Positions 50,457 through 60,018 of a stretch of 64,000 bases of DNA are shown here, piece by piece (the stretch's first letter is position 1; every line of letters starts with the position of its first letter). The notes below the pieces were generated by a model. The model ran no database searches, was not told the DNA's origin, and was given only the letters and a program-made list of their open reading frames with translations. The position numbers and the translations under genes were made by a program. The stretch covers positions 930,001 to 994,000 of the forward strand of contig NZ_JAPMXC010000001.1 of the NCBI RefSeq assembly GCF_026624755.1, given 5' to 3'. Source of the stretch: Robbsia betulipollinis. GTDB taxonomy: Bacteria; Pseudomonadota; Gammaproteobacteria; Burkholderiales; Burkholderiaceae.

Positions 50457-51524
50457 TTACAGCGCGGCCACCACCGCATCGCCCATCTCGCGCGTCCCGA
50501 CGCGCTGCGTGCCCTCGGTCCAGATGTCCGCGGTGCGCAGTCCCCGGGTCAGCACCTTCTTGACCGCGTGCTCGATCCGCTCGGCCTGTTCCGGCTTGCC
50601 CAGCGTGAAGCGCAGCATCATCGCCGCGGAGAGGATCGTCGCCAGCGGATTGGCGATACCCTTGCCGGCGATGTCGGGAGCCGAGCCGTGCGAGGGTTCG
50701 TACAGCCCCTTGTTGTGCGCATCCAGCGACGCCGACGGCAGCATGCCGATCGAGCCGGTCAGCATGGCCGCCTGGTCCGACAGAATGTCGCCGAACATAT
50801 TGCCGGTGACGATCACGTCGAACGCCTTCGGCGCGCGTACCAGCTGCATCGCCGCATTGTCGACATACATGTGCGACAGTTCGACGTCCGCATAGTCGCG
50901 GCTCACCTCGGTGACCACTTCCCGCCACAATTGCGACGTTTCGAGCACGTTCGACTTGTCGACGCTGCACAGCTTGCGCCCGCGCTTGGCGGCCGCCTGG
51001 AACGCGACATGCGCGATGCGCACGATTTCCGGCTCGCTGTAGCGCATCGTGTCGAAGCCTTCGCGCGCGCCCGGGAACAAACCGTCGGGCGATTCACGGC
51101 GGCCGCGCGGCTGGCCGAAATAAATGTCGCCGTTCAATTCGCGGATGATCAGGATATCCAGCCCGGACACCACCTCCGGCTTCAGCGACGACGCCGCCGC
51201 CAGTTCCGGATACAGGATCGCCGGGCGGAAATTCGCGAACAGCTGCAAGTGCTTGCGCAGGCCCAGGATCGCCTGCTCGGGGCGCAGTTCGCGCGCCAGC
51301 GTGTCGTACTTCCAGTCGCCCACGGCGCCGAACAGCACCGCGTCGGCGGCCTTGGCCAGCGCCAGCGTCGCCTCGGGCAACGGATGTCCGCTCGCCTCGA
51401 AACCCGCCCCGCCCACCGGCGCCTCTTCCAGCGCGAACGACTCGCCCAGCGCGTGCAGCACCCGGGTCGCCTCGGCGACGATTTCGGGACCGATGCCGTC
51501 ACCCGGCAATACCGCGATCTTCAT
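50457..51524 (-). CDS. leuB: 3-isopropylmalate dehydrogenase
   Basis: A 355-residue NAD-dependent enzyme oxidatively decarboxylating 3-isopropylmalate in leucine synthesis. Motifs: [68 protein letters not shown] (metal Asp residues) and [22 protein letters not shown] (in parts). It is the last gene of leuCDB; 60 bases separate it from leuD and 82 from asd. Confidence 0.97.
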   Translation of the reverse strand: MKIAVLPGDGIGPEIVAEATRVLHALGESFALEEAPVGGAGFEASGHPLPEATLALAKAADAVLFGAVGDWKYDTLARELRPEQAILGLRKHLQLFANFRPAILYPELAAASSLKPEVVSGLDILIIRELNGDIYFGQPRGRRESPDGLFPGAREGFDTMRYSEPEIVRIAHVAFQAAAKRGRKLCSVDKSNVLETSQLWREVVTEVSRDYADVELSHMYVDNAAMQLVRAPKAFDVIVTGNMFGDILSDQAAMLTGSIGMLPSASLDAHNKGLYEPSHGSAPDIAGKGIANPLATILSAAMMLRFTLGKPEQAERIEHAVKKVLTRGLRTADIWTEGTQRVGTREMGDAVVAAL

Positions 51525-51584
51525 GATGATTTTCCTGTAGGTCTCTTTGCGGGGCGCCCCGCATGGCGCCGCACGCCCATGACG

Positions 51585-52238
51585 TCAGCCGACGACGCGG
51601 TTCGCCAGCCAGGGCTGGCGCAGCAGGCGCTCGGCCTCGAAACGCTTGATCTCGTCCGCATGCCGCAAGGTCAGCGCGACGTCGTCGAAGCCGTTGACCA
51701 TGCAGTACTTGCGGAACGCGGCGATCTCGAACGGGTATTCCACGTTGCCGTCGATCGTGCGCACCGTCTGCGCCTCGAGATCGATCGTCAACTGGAAGCC
51801 GTTGAACGCGAACGTATCCCGGAACAACCGGTCGATCTGCGTCTCGCTCAGCGCGATCGGCAGAAAGCCGCTCTTGAAGGAATTATTGAAAAAGATATCG
51901 GCGAAACTCGGCGCGATCACCGCGCGAAAGCCGTACTGTCCTAGGGCCCACGGCGCGTGCTCGCGCGAACTGCCGCAGCCGAAGTTCTCGCGCGCCAGCA
52001 GGATGGTCGCGCCCTGATAGCGCGGCTGGTTCAGCACGAAATCCGGGTTCAGCGGGCGCTGCGAACAATCCTGCCCCGGTTCGCCGTGGTCCAGGTAACG
52101 CCACTCGTCGAACAGATTCGGACCGAAGCCGGTGCGCTTGATCGATTTCAGGAACTGCTTCGGGATGATGGCGTCGGTGTCGACGTTGGCGCGATCCAGC
52201 GGCGCCACCAGGCCGGTATGAACGACAAATTTTTCCAT
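51585..52238 (-). CDS. leuD: 3-isopropylmalate dehydratase small subunit
   Basis: A 217-residue swivel domain partner of LeuC. It shows [21 protein letters not shown] (in parts), [21 protein letters not shown] and [22 protein letters not shown] (in parts). Together LeuCD isomerises 2-isopropylmalate to 3-isopropylmalate. It begins 51 bases after leuC, across a short GC hairpin. Many Burkholderia have a small entericidin-type lipoprotein between leuC and leuD; the gap here is too small for one. Confidence 0.97.
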   Translation of the reverse strand: MEKFVVHTGLVAPLDRANVDTDAIIPKQFLKSIKRTGFGPNLFDEWRYLDHGEPGQDCSQRPLNPDFVLNQPRYQGATILLARENFGCGSSREHAPWALGQYGFRAVIAPSFADIFFNNSFKSGFLPIALSETQIDRLFRDTFAFNGFQLTIDLEAQTVRTIDGNVEYPFEIAAFRKYCMVNGFDDVALTLRHADEIKRFEAERLLRQPWLANRVVG

Positions 52239-52256
52239 GACTGATCCACTCCGCGC

Positions 52257-52280
52257 GGCGCGCCGCCGAAATGGCGCGCC
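52257..52280 (-). other. Hairpin between leuC and leuD
   Basis: Two copies of the self-complementary octamer GGCGCGCC (52257-52264 and 52273-52280) flank an 8-base loop, giving an 8-bp GC stem between the leuC stop and the leuD start. It could modulate the LeuC to LeuD ratio. No termination signal follows. Confidence 0.5.
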
Positions 52281-52289
52281 GAAATACGT

Positions 52290-53699
52290 TTAGCCCATCT
52301 GCCGGATATCGACGAAATGCCCTTCGATCGCCGCCGCCGCCGCCATCGCCGGACTGACCAGGTGCGTGCGGCCGCCCGCGCCCTGCCGCCCTTCGAAGTT
52401 GCGGTTCGACGTCGACGCGCAGCGCTCGCCCGGGTCGAGCCGGTCGGCGTTCATCGCCAGGCACATCGAGCAGCCCGGATCGCGCCATTCGAAACCCGCG
52501 TCGACGAAGATCCTGTCGAGTCCCTCGCGCTCGGCCTGCGCCTTCACGAGGCCCGAACCCGGCACGACCATCGCGACGCGGATGTTCGGCGCGATCCTGC
52601 GGCCCAGGCGCTGCACCACATAGGCCGCGGCGCGCAGATCCTCGATCCGCGCATTCGTGCACGAGCCGATGAACACCTTGTCCGGGCGGATCGATGAGAT
52701 CGGCGCATTCGGTTGCAGCGCCATGTACTTCAGCGCCCGCTCGATCGCATCGCGCTTGACCGGGTCCTTCTCGTTCTCCGGGTCCGGCACCCGGCCGTCG
52801 ATCGAGGTCACCATCTCGGGCGACGTGCCCCAGGTCACCTGCGGCACGATCGTCGCCGCCTGCAACTCGACGACGCGGTCGAAATGCGCATCCGGGTCGG
52901 AGACCAGGGTGCGCCACTGGCGCTCGGCACTCGGGAACTCGGCGTCGGACGGCGCGAACGGACGATGCCGGACGTACTGGATCGTCGTGTCGTCCACCGC
53001 CACCATGCCGGCGCGCGCGCCCGCCTCGATCGCCATATTGCACACCGTCATGCGCCCTTCCATCGACAGCGCGCGGATCGCCGAACCGCCGAACTCGATC
53101 GCATAGCCGTTGCCGCCCGCGGTGCCGATCTTGCCGATGATCGCCAGCACGATGTCCTTCGCGGTGCAGCCGCGCGGCAGCGTACCGTCCACGCGCACGA
53201 GCATGTTCCTGCTTTTCTTCTGCAGCAGCGTCTGCGTGGCGAGCACGTGCTCGACCTCGGAGGTGCCGATGCCGAAGGCCAGCGCGCCGAACGCGCCGTG
53301 CGTGGACGTATGCGAATCGCCGCAAACGATCGTCATGCCCGGCAGGGTCGCGCCCTGCTCCGGTCCGATGATGTGCACGATGCCCTGGCGCAGGTCGTTC
53401 ATCTTGAACTGGGTGATGCCCGCCGTGTCGCAGTTCGCGTCCAGCGTATCCACCTGGAGTTTCGAGATCGGGTCGGCGATGCCGTTCTCGCGTCCCGTGG
53501 TCGGCACGTTGTGGTCGGACACGGCCAGATTGGCGCTGATCCGCCAGACCGGGCGCTTCGCGAGTTTTAGACCCTCGAACGCCTGTGGACTGGTGACTTC
53601 GTGCAGCAGTTGACGGTCGATGTACAGCGTCGCCGTACCATCGTCTTCAGTGCGGACCACATGCGAGTCCCACAGTTTGTCGTACAGGGTCTGGGCCAT
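52290..53699 (-). CDS. leuC: 3-isopropylmalate dehydratase large subunit
   Basis: A 469-residue aconitase-family subunit carrying the 4Fe-4S cluster. Cluster cysteines are in [13 protein letters not shown] and [11 protein letters not shown]; other marks are VFDGSH-type positions replaced by the usual LeuC set [20 protein letters not shown] (in parts), [21 protein letters not shown] (in parts) and [22 protein letters not shown] (in parts). First gene of leuCDB. The upstream 190 bases hold a G-tract, a palindrome and gltA-end hairpins. Confidence 0.97.
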   Translation of the reverse strand: MAQTLYDKLWDSHVVRTEDDGTATLYIDRQLLHEVTSPQAFEGLKLAKRPVWRISANLAVSDHNVPTTGRENGIADPISKLQVDTLDANCDTAGITQFKMNDLRQGIVHIIGPEQGATLPGMTIVCGDSHTSTHGAFGALAFGIGTSEVEHVLATQTLLQKKSRNMLVRVDGTLPRGCTAKDIVLAIIGKIGTAGGNGYAIEFGGSAIRALSMEGRMTVCNMAIEAGARAGMVAVDDTTIQYVRHRPFAPSDAEFPSAERQWRTLVSDPDAHFDRVVELQAATIVPQVTWGTSPEMVTSIDGRVPDPENEKDPVKRDAIERALKYMALQPNAPISSIRPDKVFIGSCTNARIEDLRAAAYVVQRLGRRIAPNIRVAMVVPGSGLVKAQAEREGLDRIFVDAGFEWRDPGCSMCLAMNADRLDPGERCASTSNRNFEGRQGAGGRTHLVSPAMAAAAAIEGHFVDIRQMG

Positions 53700-53729
53700 C
53701 TCGAGAAGCGGATGTTTTTACCGCATATT

Positions 53730-53766
53730 GGGGGGGGACTTCGGATTATGCCATAGCGGGCTATGG
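53730..53766 (-). promoter_or_regulatory. leuC upstream region: homopolymer and palindrome
   Basis: Eight consecutive G on the plus strand (53730-53737) lie 31 bases upstream of the leuC ATG. Next to them CCATAG-cggg-CTATGG (53751-53766) is a 6-bp inverted repeat. On the minus strand CATAAT falls between them and could be a -10 element. This looks like the promoter/operator of leuCDB, but no strong -35 is visible. Confidence 0.4.
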
Positions 53767-53807
53767 GTGATTCGGCCGTCCACGGTCGGGAGGCGAATTT
53801 ACATGCG

Positions 53808-53830
53808 CAGGCAATCGTTGCGATTGCCTG
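53808..53830 (-). terminator. Perfect hairpin downstream of gltA
   Basis: CAGGCAATCG (53808-53817) pairs perfectly with CGATTGCCTG (53821-53830) around TTG. It is the second of two stem-loops between the gltA stop and the leuC promoter. No U-run follows, but a 10-bp perfect stem in a 190-base gap is unlikely to be chance. Confidence 0.5.
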
Positions 53831-53854
53831 TGGGGAGGCGGTCCAGGTGACCGG

Positions 53855-53882
53855 CGGGCGCCGTCGTGAACCGCGGCGCCCG
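53855..53882 (-). terminator. GC hairpin right after the gltA stop
   Basis: CGGGCGCCG (53855-53863) pairs perfectly with CGGCGCCCG (53874-53882) with a 10-base loop, beginning 8 bases past the gltA stop codon. It is the first of two tandem stem-loops ending the sdh-gltA transcript. Confidence 0.5.
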
Positions 53883-53890
53883 TGCGTGGA

Positions 53891-55192
53891 TCAGCGTTCG
53901 CCGACCGGCTTGGCCTCGCGCGACGTCTCGCCGATATACAGCTGGCGCGGGCGGCCGATCTTCTGGTCCGGGTCCGCGATCATTTCGTTCCACTGCGCGA
54001 TCCAGCCGACGGTACGTGCCATCGCGAAAATGCAGGTAAACATCGACGTCGGGATGCCCAGCGCGCGCTGCACGATGCCCGAGTAGAAATCGACGTTGGG
54101 ATAGAGCTTGCGGGCGACGAAGTATTCGTCTTCCAGCGCGATCTTCTCGAGTTCCATCGCGAGCTTGAACAACGGGTCGTCATGCAGGCCCAGTTCGTTC
54201 AGCACCTCGTGGCAGGTTTCGCGCATCAGGCGCGCGCGCGGGTCGTAGTTCTTGTAGACCCGGTGCCCGAAGCCCATCAGCTTGACGCCGGAGTTCTTGT
54301 CCTTCACCTGCTTGATGAACTCGGGGATGCGCTCGACCGAACCGATCTCCTCGAGCATGTTCAGCGCGGCTTCGTTCGCGCCGCCGTGCGCCGGGCCCCA
54401 CAGACACGCGATGCCCGCCGCGATGCAGGCGAACGGATTCGCGCCCGACGAGCCCGCCAGCCGCACCGTCGAGGTCGATGCGTTCTGCTCGTGGTCGGCG
54501 TGCAGGATCAGGATACGATCGAGCGCGCGCACCAGCACGTCGTTGACCACGTATTCCTCGCACGGGTTCGCGAACATCATGCGCATGAAGTTCGCGCTGT
54601 ACGACAGGTCGTTGCGCGGATAGACGAACGGCTGACCGATCGTGTACTTGTACGCCATCGCCACCAGCGTCGGCAGCTTCGCGATCAGGCGGATCGCCGA
54701 CACGTCGCGATGATGCGGATCGTTGATGTTCAGCGAGTCGTGATAGAACGCGGACAACGCGCCGACCGAGCCGGTCAGCACCGCCATCGGGTGCGCATCG
54801 CGCCGAAAGCCGCGGAAGAAGAAGTGCATCTGCTCGTGCACCAGCGTGTGCTTGGTCACCAGTTCGACGAACTCGTCCTTCTGCTCCTGGTTCGGCAACT
54901 CGCCCTTGAGCAGCAGATAGCAGGTTTCCAGGAAGTCGGCCTTGACGGCCAGATCTTCGATCGGGACGCCGCGATACAGCAGTTCGCCCTTGTCGCCGTC
55001 GATATAGGTGATCGCGGAATTACAGGCCGCGGTCGACATGAATCCCGGGTCGTACGTGAACTTGCCGGTCTGGCCGTACAGCTTGCGGATATCGATGACA
55101 TCCGGGCCCACGGTGCCCTTGTAGATCGGCATCTCGACGCTGGGCGAGTCGTCCGAGAACGATAGGGTGGCTTTTACGTCTGACGGCGTCAT
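53891..55192 (-). CDS. gltA: Citrate synthase
   Basis: A 433-residue type II (hexameric) citrate synthase joining oxaloacetate and acetyl-CoA. Catalytic residues: His in [14 protein letters not shown], His in [15 protein letters not shown] and Asp in [12 protein letters not shown]-terminal [20 protein letters not shown] (in parts) and [10 protein letters not shown] are typical. AAGGAAG precedes the ATG at 55192. It lies 43 bases below sdhE, so it is the last gene of a probable sdhCDAB-sdhE-gltA operon. Confidence 0.97.
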   Translation of the reverse strand: MTPSDVKATLSFSDDSPSVEMPIYKGTVGPDVIDIRKLYGQTGKFTYDPGFMSTAACNSAITYIDGDKGELLYRGVPIEDLAVKADFLETCYLLLKGELPNQEQKDEFVELVTKHTLVHEQMHFFFRGFRRDAHPMAVLTGSVGALSAFYHDSLNINDPHHRDVSAIRLIAKLPTLVAMAYKYTIGQPFVYPRNDLSYSANFMRMMFANPCEEYVVNDVLVRALDRILILHADHEQNASTSTVRLAGSSGANPFACIAAGIACLWGPAHGGANEAALNMLEEIGSVERIPEFIKQVKDKNSGVKLMGFGHRVYKNYDPRARLMRETCHEVLNELGLHDDPLFKLAMELEKIALEDEYFVARKLYPNVDFYSGIVQRALGIPTSMFTCIFAMARTVGWIAQWNEMIADPDQKIGRPRQLYIGETSREAKPVGER

Positions 55193-55235
55193 GAGCTTCT
55201 TCCTTTGATCAAATTAAGTGTCGCTGAGTGTCACG

Positions 55236-55523
55236 TCAGGCTGCGCGCAGCGCCGCAAGAACGCGTTCGACATCGGGTATCGCCAGCGCGCCCTGGGGCG
55301 CGCTTTTTTCCAGCAACAGATCGAACAGATCGGTATCGGGCAGATCCAGCAACAGGGTCAACCCGGCGACATCCGCGTCGCTCAGGTCGTGCTCGTGCCG
55401 GTCCAGGAACCGTTGCAGGATCAGATCGTTTTCGAGCAGACCGCGGCGCGCGCGCCAGCGCAGGCGCGTGCGCCGTAGCGGATCGGCCTGGTGCGGCGTG
55501 TCGTCGTAGGCGCGGGTTGCCAT
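55236..55523 (-). CDS. sdhE: Succinate dehydrogenase assembly factor SdhE
   Basis: A 95-residue SdhE (Sdh5/YgfY), which promotes covalent FAD attachment to SdhA. The conserved RGxxE motif is present in RWRARRGLLENDLILQRF, and the five-helix layout follows (HEHDLSDADVAGLTLLLDLPDTDLFDLLL in parts). The ATG at 55523 has GAGGT five bases upstream; a longer start at 55535 lacks one. It lies 8 bases below sdhB, in the expected operon position. Confidence 0.93.
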   Translation of the reverse strand: MATRAYDDTPHQADPLRRTRLRWRARRGLLENDLILQRFLDRHEHDLSDADVAGLTLLLDLPDTDLFDLLLEKSAPQGALAIPDVERVLAALRAA

Positions 55524-55531
55524 CGTCGACC

Positions 55532-56236
55532 TCAAACGGCCCGGCGGAACATCAGTTCCTTGATCTTGCCGATGGCCTTCGTCGGGTTCAGGCCCTTCGG
55601 GCAGACATCGATGCAGTTCATGATCGTGTGGCAGCGGAACAGACGATACGGGTCCTCGAGATTGTCGAGACGCTCGCCGGTCGCCTGGTCACGGCTGTCG
55701 GCGATGAAACGGTACGCCTGCAACAATCCGGCCGGGCCGACGAACTTGTCCGGGTTCCACCAGAAACTCGGGCACGCGGTCGAACAGCACGAGCACAGGA
55801 TGCACTCGTAGAGTCCGTCGAGTTCGTCGCGTTCCTCGGGCGTCTGCAGCCGCTCCTTCTCGGGCGGCGGCGTGTCATTGATCAGATACGGCTTGATCGA
55901 ATTGTACTGATTGAAAAACAGCGTCATGTCGACGATCAGGTCGCGGATGACCGGCAGACCCGGCAACGGCCGCAACACGATTTTCTCGGGCAGGTCGTTC
56001 ATGTTGGTCAGGCAGGCCAGACCGTTCTTGCCGTTGATGTTCATCGCGTCGGAGCCGCACACGCCCTCGCGGCACGAACGCCGGAAACCGATCGACTCGT
56101 CGACCGCCTTCAGCTTGACCAGCGCGTCGAGCAGCATCCGCTCGTGCGAATCGATCTCGATTTCATAGGTCTGCATCCGCGGCGCCGCGTCCTGATCCGG
56201 GTCGTAGCGATACACTTCAAAGATTCGTTTGCTCAT
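55532..56236 (-). CDS. sdhB: Succinate dehydrogenase iron-sulfur subunit
   Basis: A 234-residue subunit passing electrons from FAD to quinone. The 2Fe-2S ligands are in SCREGVCGSDAMNINGKNG and the Cys of LAC; the 4Fe-4S ligands in CILCSCCSTACP; the 3Fe-4S ligands in CHTIMNCIDVCPKG. The ATG at 56236 has AAGGA eight bases upstream and starts MSKRIFEVYRY as in the family. There are 54 bases to sdhA. Confidence 0.97.
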   Translation of the reverse strand: MSKRIFEVYRYDPDQDAAPRMQTYEIEIDSHERMLLDALVKLKAVDESIGFRRSCREGVCGSDAMNINGKNGLACLTNMNDLPEKIVLRPLPGLPVIRDLIVDMTLFFNQYNSIKPYLINDTPPPEKERLQTPEERDELDGLYECILCSCCSTACPSFWWNPDKFVGPAGLLQAYRFIADSRDQATGERLDNLEDPYRLFRCHTIMNCIDVCPKGLNPTKAIGKIKELMFRRAV

Positions 56237-56290
56237 GATCCAATCCTTTCTGGGTCCGGTGCGGGAGAGCGGAATCCGCCCCCCCGGCAA

Positions 56291-58066
56291 TCAGAAGGTC
56301 CGCGCTTTCGGCGGCACCGATTCGACAGTCAATGGCGTCATCTTCACCGGCTTGTAATCGAGCCGGCCGTCCGCGCTGTAGAACAGCGAGTGCTTCATCC
56401 AGTTTTCGTCGTCGCGCGTCTCGTAGTCGCGATGCGCATGCGCGCCGCGGCTTTCCTTGCGCGCCTCGGCGGCGATCATCGTCGCCTTCGCCACCTCGAT
56501 CAGGTTGGCCAGTTCCAGCGCCTCGACCCGTGCGGTGTTGAACACCTTCGACTTGTCCTTCAGGTGCACGTGCTTGCAGCGCTCGATCAGCTCGCCCATC
56601 TTGCCCACGCCTTCCGCGAGCAGCTCCGAGGTGCGGAACACGCCGGCATGCGCCTGCATGGTCTTGCGGATGTCGTTGGCGATGTCCTGCGAATACTCAC
56701 CGGAATTCGTGCCCTCGAGCTGCGCCAGACGCGCGAGCGTGAAATCGGCGGCGTCGTCGGGCAGCGGCTTGTGGTCGCCGAGCTCCGCGATGTGTTTGAC
56801 GATGTGATTGCCCGCCGCGCGGCCGAACACCACCAGATCGAGCAGCGAATTCGTGCCCAGCCGGTTCGCGCCATGCACCGATACGCACGAACACTCGCCC
56901 ACCGCGTAGAAGCCGTGCACCGGCGCGTCCGGCGCGCCGTTCTTGCCCACCACCTGACCGTACATATTGGTCGGGATGCCGCCCATCTGATAATGAATGG
57001 TCGGCACGACGGGGATCGGCTCGCGGATGCAGTCGACATTCGCGAATTTCATCGAGATCTCGCGGATCGACGGCAGCCGCTTCATGATCGTGTCCGCACC
57101 GATATGCGACAGATCCAGCAGCACGTAGTCTTTGTTCGGGCCACAGCCGCGCCCTTCCTTGATTTCCTGGTCCATCGAACGGGAGACGAAATCGCGCGGC
57201 GCCAGATCCTTCAGCGTCGGCGCATAGCGCTCCATGAAGCGTTCGCCGTCCGAGTTGCGCAGGATGCCGCCCTCGCCCCGCACGCCTTCGGTGATCAGCA
57301 CGCCCGCGCCCGCCACGCCGGTCGGGTGGAACTGCCAGAACTCCATGTCCTGCAGCGGCACGCCGGCACGCGCCGCCATGCCCAGGCCGTCGCCGGTATT
57401 GATGAAGGCGTTCGTCGATGCCGCGTAGATGCGTCCCGCGCCGCCGGTGGCGAACAGGGTGCACTTGCCTTCGAGGATGTAGACGTCGCCCGTCTCCATC
57501 TCCAGCGCGGTCACGCCCAGTACATCGCCTTCGCCGTCGCGGATCAGGTCCAACGCCATCCATTCGGTATAGAAATGGGTCTTGGCCTGCACGTTCTGCT
57601 GATACAGCGTGTGCAGCAGCGCGTGACCGGTCCGGTCCGCCGCGGCGCATGCGCGTTGCACCGGCTTTTCGCCGTAGTTCGCCGTGTGGCCGCCGAATGG
57701 CCGCTGATAGATCGTGCCGTCCGCGTTACGGTCGAACGGCATGCCCATGTGTTCGAGTTCGTAGACCGCGTTGGGCGCCTCGCGACACATGAATTCGATC
57801 GCGTCCTGATCGCCCAGCCAGTCCGACCCCTTGATGGTGTCGTAGAAATGGTAGTGCCAGTTGTCCTCGCTCATATTGCCCAGCGAGGCGCCGATGCCGC
57901 CCTGCGCCGCCACCGTGTGCGAACGCGTCGGGAAAACCTTCGAGAGCACGCACACCGACAGCCCGGCACGCGCCAGCTGCAACGAAGCGCGCAGTCCCGA
58001 GCCGCCGCCGCCCACGATCACGACGTCGAATTTACGACGGGGAAGCGAATTCTTGATTGCAGCCAT
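56291..58066 (-). CDS. sdhA: Succinate dehydrogenase flavoprotein subunit
   Basis: A 591-residue catalytic subunit. Nucleotide motif VVIVGGGGSGLRASLQLA, FAD-attachment His in PTRSHTVAAQGGIGASLGN (in parts), active-site FWQFHPTGVAGAGVLITEG (in parts), the catalytic Arg region REPIPVVPTIHYQMGGIPTN (in parts) and CSCVSVHGANRLGTNSLLD. The ATG at 58066 has GGAGA upstream. It starts 2 bases after sdhD ends. Confidence 0.97.
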   Translation of the reverse strand: MAAIKNSLPRRKFDVVIVGGGGSGLRASLQLARAGLSVCVLSKVFPTRSHTVAAQGGIGASLGNMSEDNWHYHFYDTIKGSDWLGDQDAIEFMCREAPNAVYELEHMGMPFDRNADGTIYQRPFGGHTANYGEKPVQRACAAADRTGHALLHTLYQQNVQAKTHFYTEWMALDLIRDGEGDVLGVTALEMETGDVYILEGKCTLFATGGAGRIYAASTNAFINTGDGLGMAARAGVPLQDMEFWQFHPTGVAGAGVLITEGVRGEGGILRNSDGERFMERYAPTLKDLAPRDFVSRSMDQEIKEGRGCGPNKDYVLLDLSHIGADTIMKRLPSIREISMKFANVDCIREPIPVVPTIHYQMGGIPTNMYGQVVGKNGAPDAPVHGFYAVGECSCVSVHGANRLGTNSLLDLVVFGRAAGNHIVKHIAELGDHKPLPDDAADFTLARLAQLEGTNSGEYSQDIANDIRKTMQAHAGVFRTSELLAEGVGKMGELIERCKHVHLKDKSKVFNTARVEALELANLIEVAKATMIAAEARKESRGAHAHRDYETRDDENWMKHSLFYSADGRLDYKPVKMTPLTVESVPPKARTF

Positions 58067-58068
58067 GC

Positions 58069-58437
58069 TCAAACTCTCCAGAGAATCTGTACAGCGTAAC
58101 CGGCGCTGGCGATCAGCCAGACGATCGTCAGGACCTGGAGGATCAGGCGCACGCCGGCGGCCTTGATGTAATCCATCCAGATGTCGCGGATCCCGACCCA
58201 CGCGTGATAGAACACCGACAGCGCGGTGACGAAGGTCAGCAACTTCATCCACTGATGCGCGAAGATCGACGCCCAGCCGACGTAGGAAAAGTCATGCGCG
58301 GCGAAGAACCAGAACAGCAGCACGACCGTGAACACGGCCATCACGACCGCGGTCACGCGCTGCACGAGCCAGTCGAACAAACCGTAGTGGGCGCCGACGA
58401 CCAGGCGCTTCGCGCCAATATTGTTTTTACCTGCCAT
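58069..58437 (-). CDS. sdhD: Succinate dehydrogenase membrane anchor subunit
   Basis: A 122-residue protein with three membrane segments (VQRVTAVVMAVFTVVLLFWFF in parts; MKLLTFVTALSVFYHAWVGI; LILQVLTIVWLIASAGYAV). The His in FYHAWVGIRDIWMDY fits the haem ligand and the Asp-Tyr pair the quinone site known for SdhD. Only one base separates it from sdhC. Confidence 0.95.
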   Translation of the reverse strand: MAGKNNIGAKRLVVGAHYGLFDWLVQRVTAVVMAVFTVVLLFWFFAAHDFSYVGWASIFAHQWMKLLTFVTALSVFYHAWVGIRDIWMDYIKAAGVRLILQVLTIVWLIASAGYAVQILWRV

Positions 58438-58438
58438 C

Positions 58439-58849
58439 TCAGAACACCCCGAACAGTTTGAGCGCGATGACGATCGTCACCAGCGTCGACGCCACCAGCA
58501 CGACCGTAGCGGTATTGCGTCCGCCTTCCTTGTTGACGAAGCGGTGGGTGTCGGCCAGCAGGAAGCGCAATCCGGCGAAAAAGTGGAAGGTGAAGGCCCA
58601 GGCGAGCACCAGGACGATCAGTTTGACGATCACATGGCCGAAGAAGGCCTTGAGCGAGGCGAAGCTGATTTCGGAGGTCAGGCTTTGCTCGAAGAGATAG
58701 AGCGCGAACGGCAACAACAGGAACATAAGTCCGCCGCTCAGGCGGTGCAAGATCGAAACCTTGCCGGCAAGCGGTAATCGATACCCGCCGAGCTGCGCGA
58801 TGCCGATGTTCCTGAACTCCGGCCGCGGTTTTTTTACTGCTTCAGGCAT
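58439..58849 (-). CDS. sdhC: Succinate dehydrogenase cytochrome b556 subunit
   Basis: A 136-residue anchor with three membrane segments. It has the family opening RPEFRNIGIAQLGGYRLPLAGKVSILHRLSG (in parts: LAGKVSILHRLSGG, with the quinone-site Ser and Arg) and the haem-ligand His in FHFFAGLRFLLADTHRF. It is the first gene of the operon; the 180 bases upstream must hold its promoter, though I see no strong consensus pair there. Confidence 0.95.
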   Translation of the reverse strand: MPEAVKKPRPEFRNIGIAQLGGYRLPLAGKVSILHRLSGGLMFLLLPFALYLFEQSLTSEISFASLKAFFGHVIVKLIVLVLAWAFTFHFFAGLRFLLADTHRFVNKEGGRNTATVVLVASTLVTIVIALKLFGVF

Positions 58850-59029
58850 TGCTAGACCCCAAGTTGTAACGGATGCGCAATTTTAGCGCTTTTTGCCAAA
58901 CGCGCTGCGACGTTTCAGCGCATAGTCTTGCAATGTAACCGCAATAATGCGGCATTGCCCGCGTGACCCCCTTACGTACCGGCCGCCGGCGGCCCGCTTC
59001 AGGGCGACTGGACCGCCCGCCGGCCGGGA

Positions 59030-59893
59030 TCAGTTCAAATCGTTCTGATAGTGATAGTGGTCGGTCACGTACCAGCCGCGCCGGATCTCCACCGGCCGGT
59101 CCCCGTACGAAAACGCGCTTCGTTCCACGCTCAGCAGTGGCGAACCCACGGCCACGCCCAGCACGGCGGCGACCGGCGCCTGCGCGGCGACGGCGCGCAC
59201 CCGCTCGCTCGCGCGCACCAGCCGTGTCCCGAACTCGGTTTCCAGCAATGCGTAGAACGGCCCCTTGTAGCCGGCAAGACGCTCCATCGTGAGACCGCGA
59301 AACGTCGCACCCGGCAGCCAGATCTCCTCGAACACCGTCGGCCGCTCCTCGAAGCGCAGCACGCGCTTGATCCGCAGGACGGGGGTGGCTGCGGGCACGT
59401 CGAGCTGCCGCGCGATTTCCGCCGGCGCGCGCACACGCCTGCACTCCAGGAATTCGCTGACATGGGGCCGCATCTCGCCATCGTCGGGCAACAGCCGCAG
59501 AAAGCGGAACTGGACGCGATCCTCGTTGTGGGTGGCGACGAACGTGCCCTTGCCCTGGCGACGCAGCACCAGATTTTCCGCCGCGAGTTCGTCGATGGCC
59601 TTGCGCACGGTGCCCTGGCTCACGCGGTAGCGCGTCGCGAGTTCGATTTCGCTCGAGATCATGTCGCCCGGGCGCCATTCGCCGGATTCCAGACGCTGCG
59701 TGATGAGGGCCTTGATCTGGCGATACAGGGGACTGAAGGTAGGCGAGATGGCGGCGTTTTCCGGTTTTGCTTCGGTCCGCGGCAAGTCAGGCTGGACATG
59801 CTCCGGCGGCGTATCCCGGGTCCCATCCTGTCTCTCTTCCCCGCCAATGGCGGCGAGGCCGATGGCATGCGGGTTGGGCGGCGTGGCGATCAT
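59030..59893 (-). CDS. GntR-family (HutC type) transcriptional regulator
   Basis: A 287-residue regulator. A 55-residue Pro-rich N-terminal tail precedes the winged-helix domain (SPLYRQIKALITQRL, GDMISSEIELATRYRVSQGTVRKAIDEL in parts, LVLRRQGKGTFVATH) and the UTRA effector domain (about residues 135-280: RVLRFEERPTVFEEIWLPG, YALLETEFGTRLVRASERV, GSPLLSVERSAFSYGDRPVE in parts). Its placement between the divergent sdh and mdh units suggests it controls TCA genes; the ligand is unknown. A 14-bp palindrome at 59964-59977 is a candidate operator. Confidence 0.92.
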   Translation of the reverse strand: MIATPPNPHAIGLAAIGGEERQDGTRDTPPEHVQPDLPRTEAKPENAAISPTFSPLYRQIKALITQRLESGEWRPGDMISSEIELATRYRVSQGTVRKAIDELAAENLVLRRQGKGTFVATHNEDRVQFRFLRLLPDDGEMRPHVSEFLECRRVRAPAEIARQLDVPAATPVLRIKRVLRFEERPTVFEEIWLPGATFRGLTMERLAGYKGPFYALLETEFGTRLVRASERVRAVAAQAPVAAVLGVAVGSPLLSVERSAFSYGDRPVEIRRGWYVTDHYHYQNDLN

Positions 59894-59963
59894 CGTAATA
59901 TTTCATCACGAACGGCGCGGCCGCGTCCAATGAATTGTCATGCATGCATGACGGAATTTTGCA

Positions 59964-59977
59964 GTCTTATATAAGAC
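59964..59977. promoter_or_regulatory. Palindromic candidate GntR operator
   Basis: GTCTTATATAAGAC is a perfect 14-bp palindrome in the 337-base gap between the GntR gene and mdh. A degenerate half-site (ATAAGATAAG) follows immediately. It ends 13 bases before the -35 element of the mdh promoter and 71 bases from the GntR start, so one site could control both genes. Confidence 0.55.
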
Positions 59978-59989
59978 ATAAGATAAGGT

Positions 59990-60018
59990 TTGACTTTCCA
60001 CGAATCGGATCCTAAACT
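59990..60018 (+). promoter_or_regulatory. Sigma-70-type promoter of mdh
   Basis: TTGACT (59990-59995), exactly 17 bases, then TAAACT (60013-60018). This is the best-matching sigma-70 promoter I saw in the window. It implies a leader of about 205 bases before the mdh ATG at 60231. Confidence 0.65.

Noticed and set aside
52239-52289. Entericidin-type lipoprotein gene expected between leuC and leuD
   Set aside because: The gap is only 51 bases and contains a hairpin but no open frame with a lipobox.
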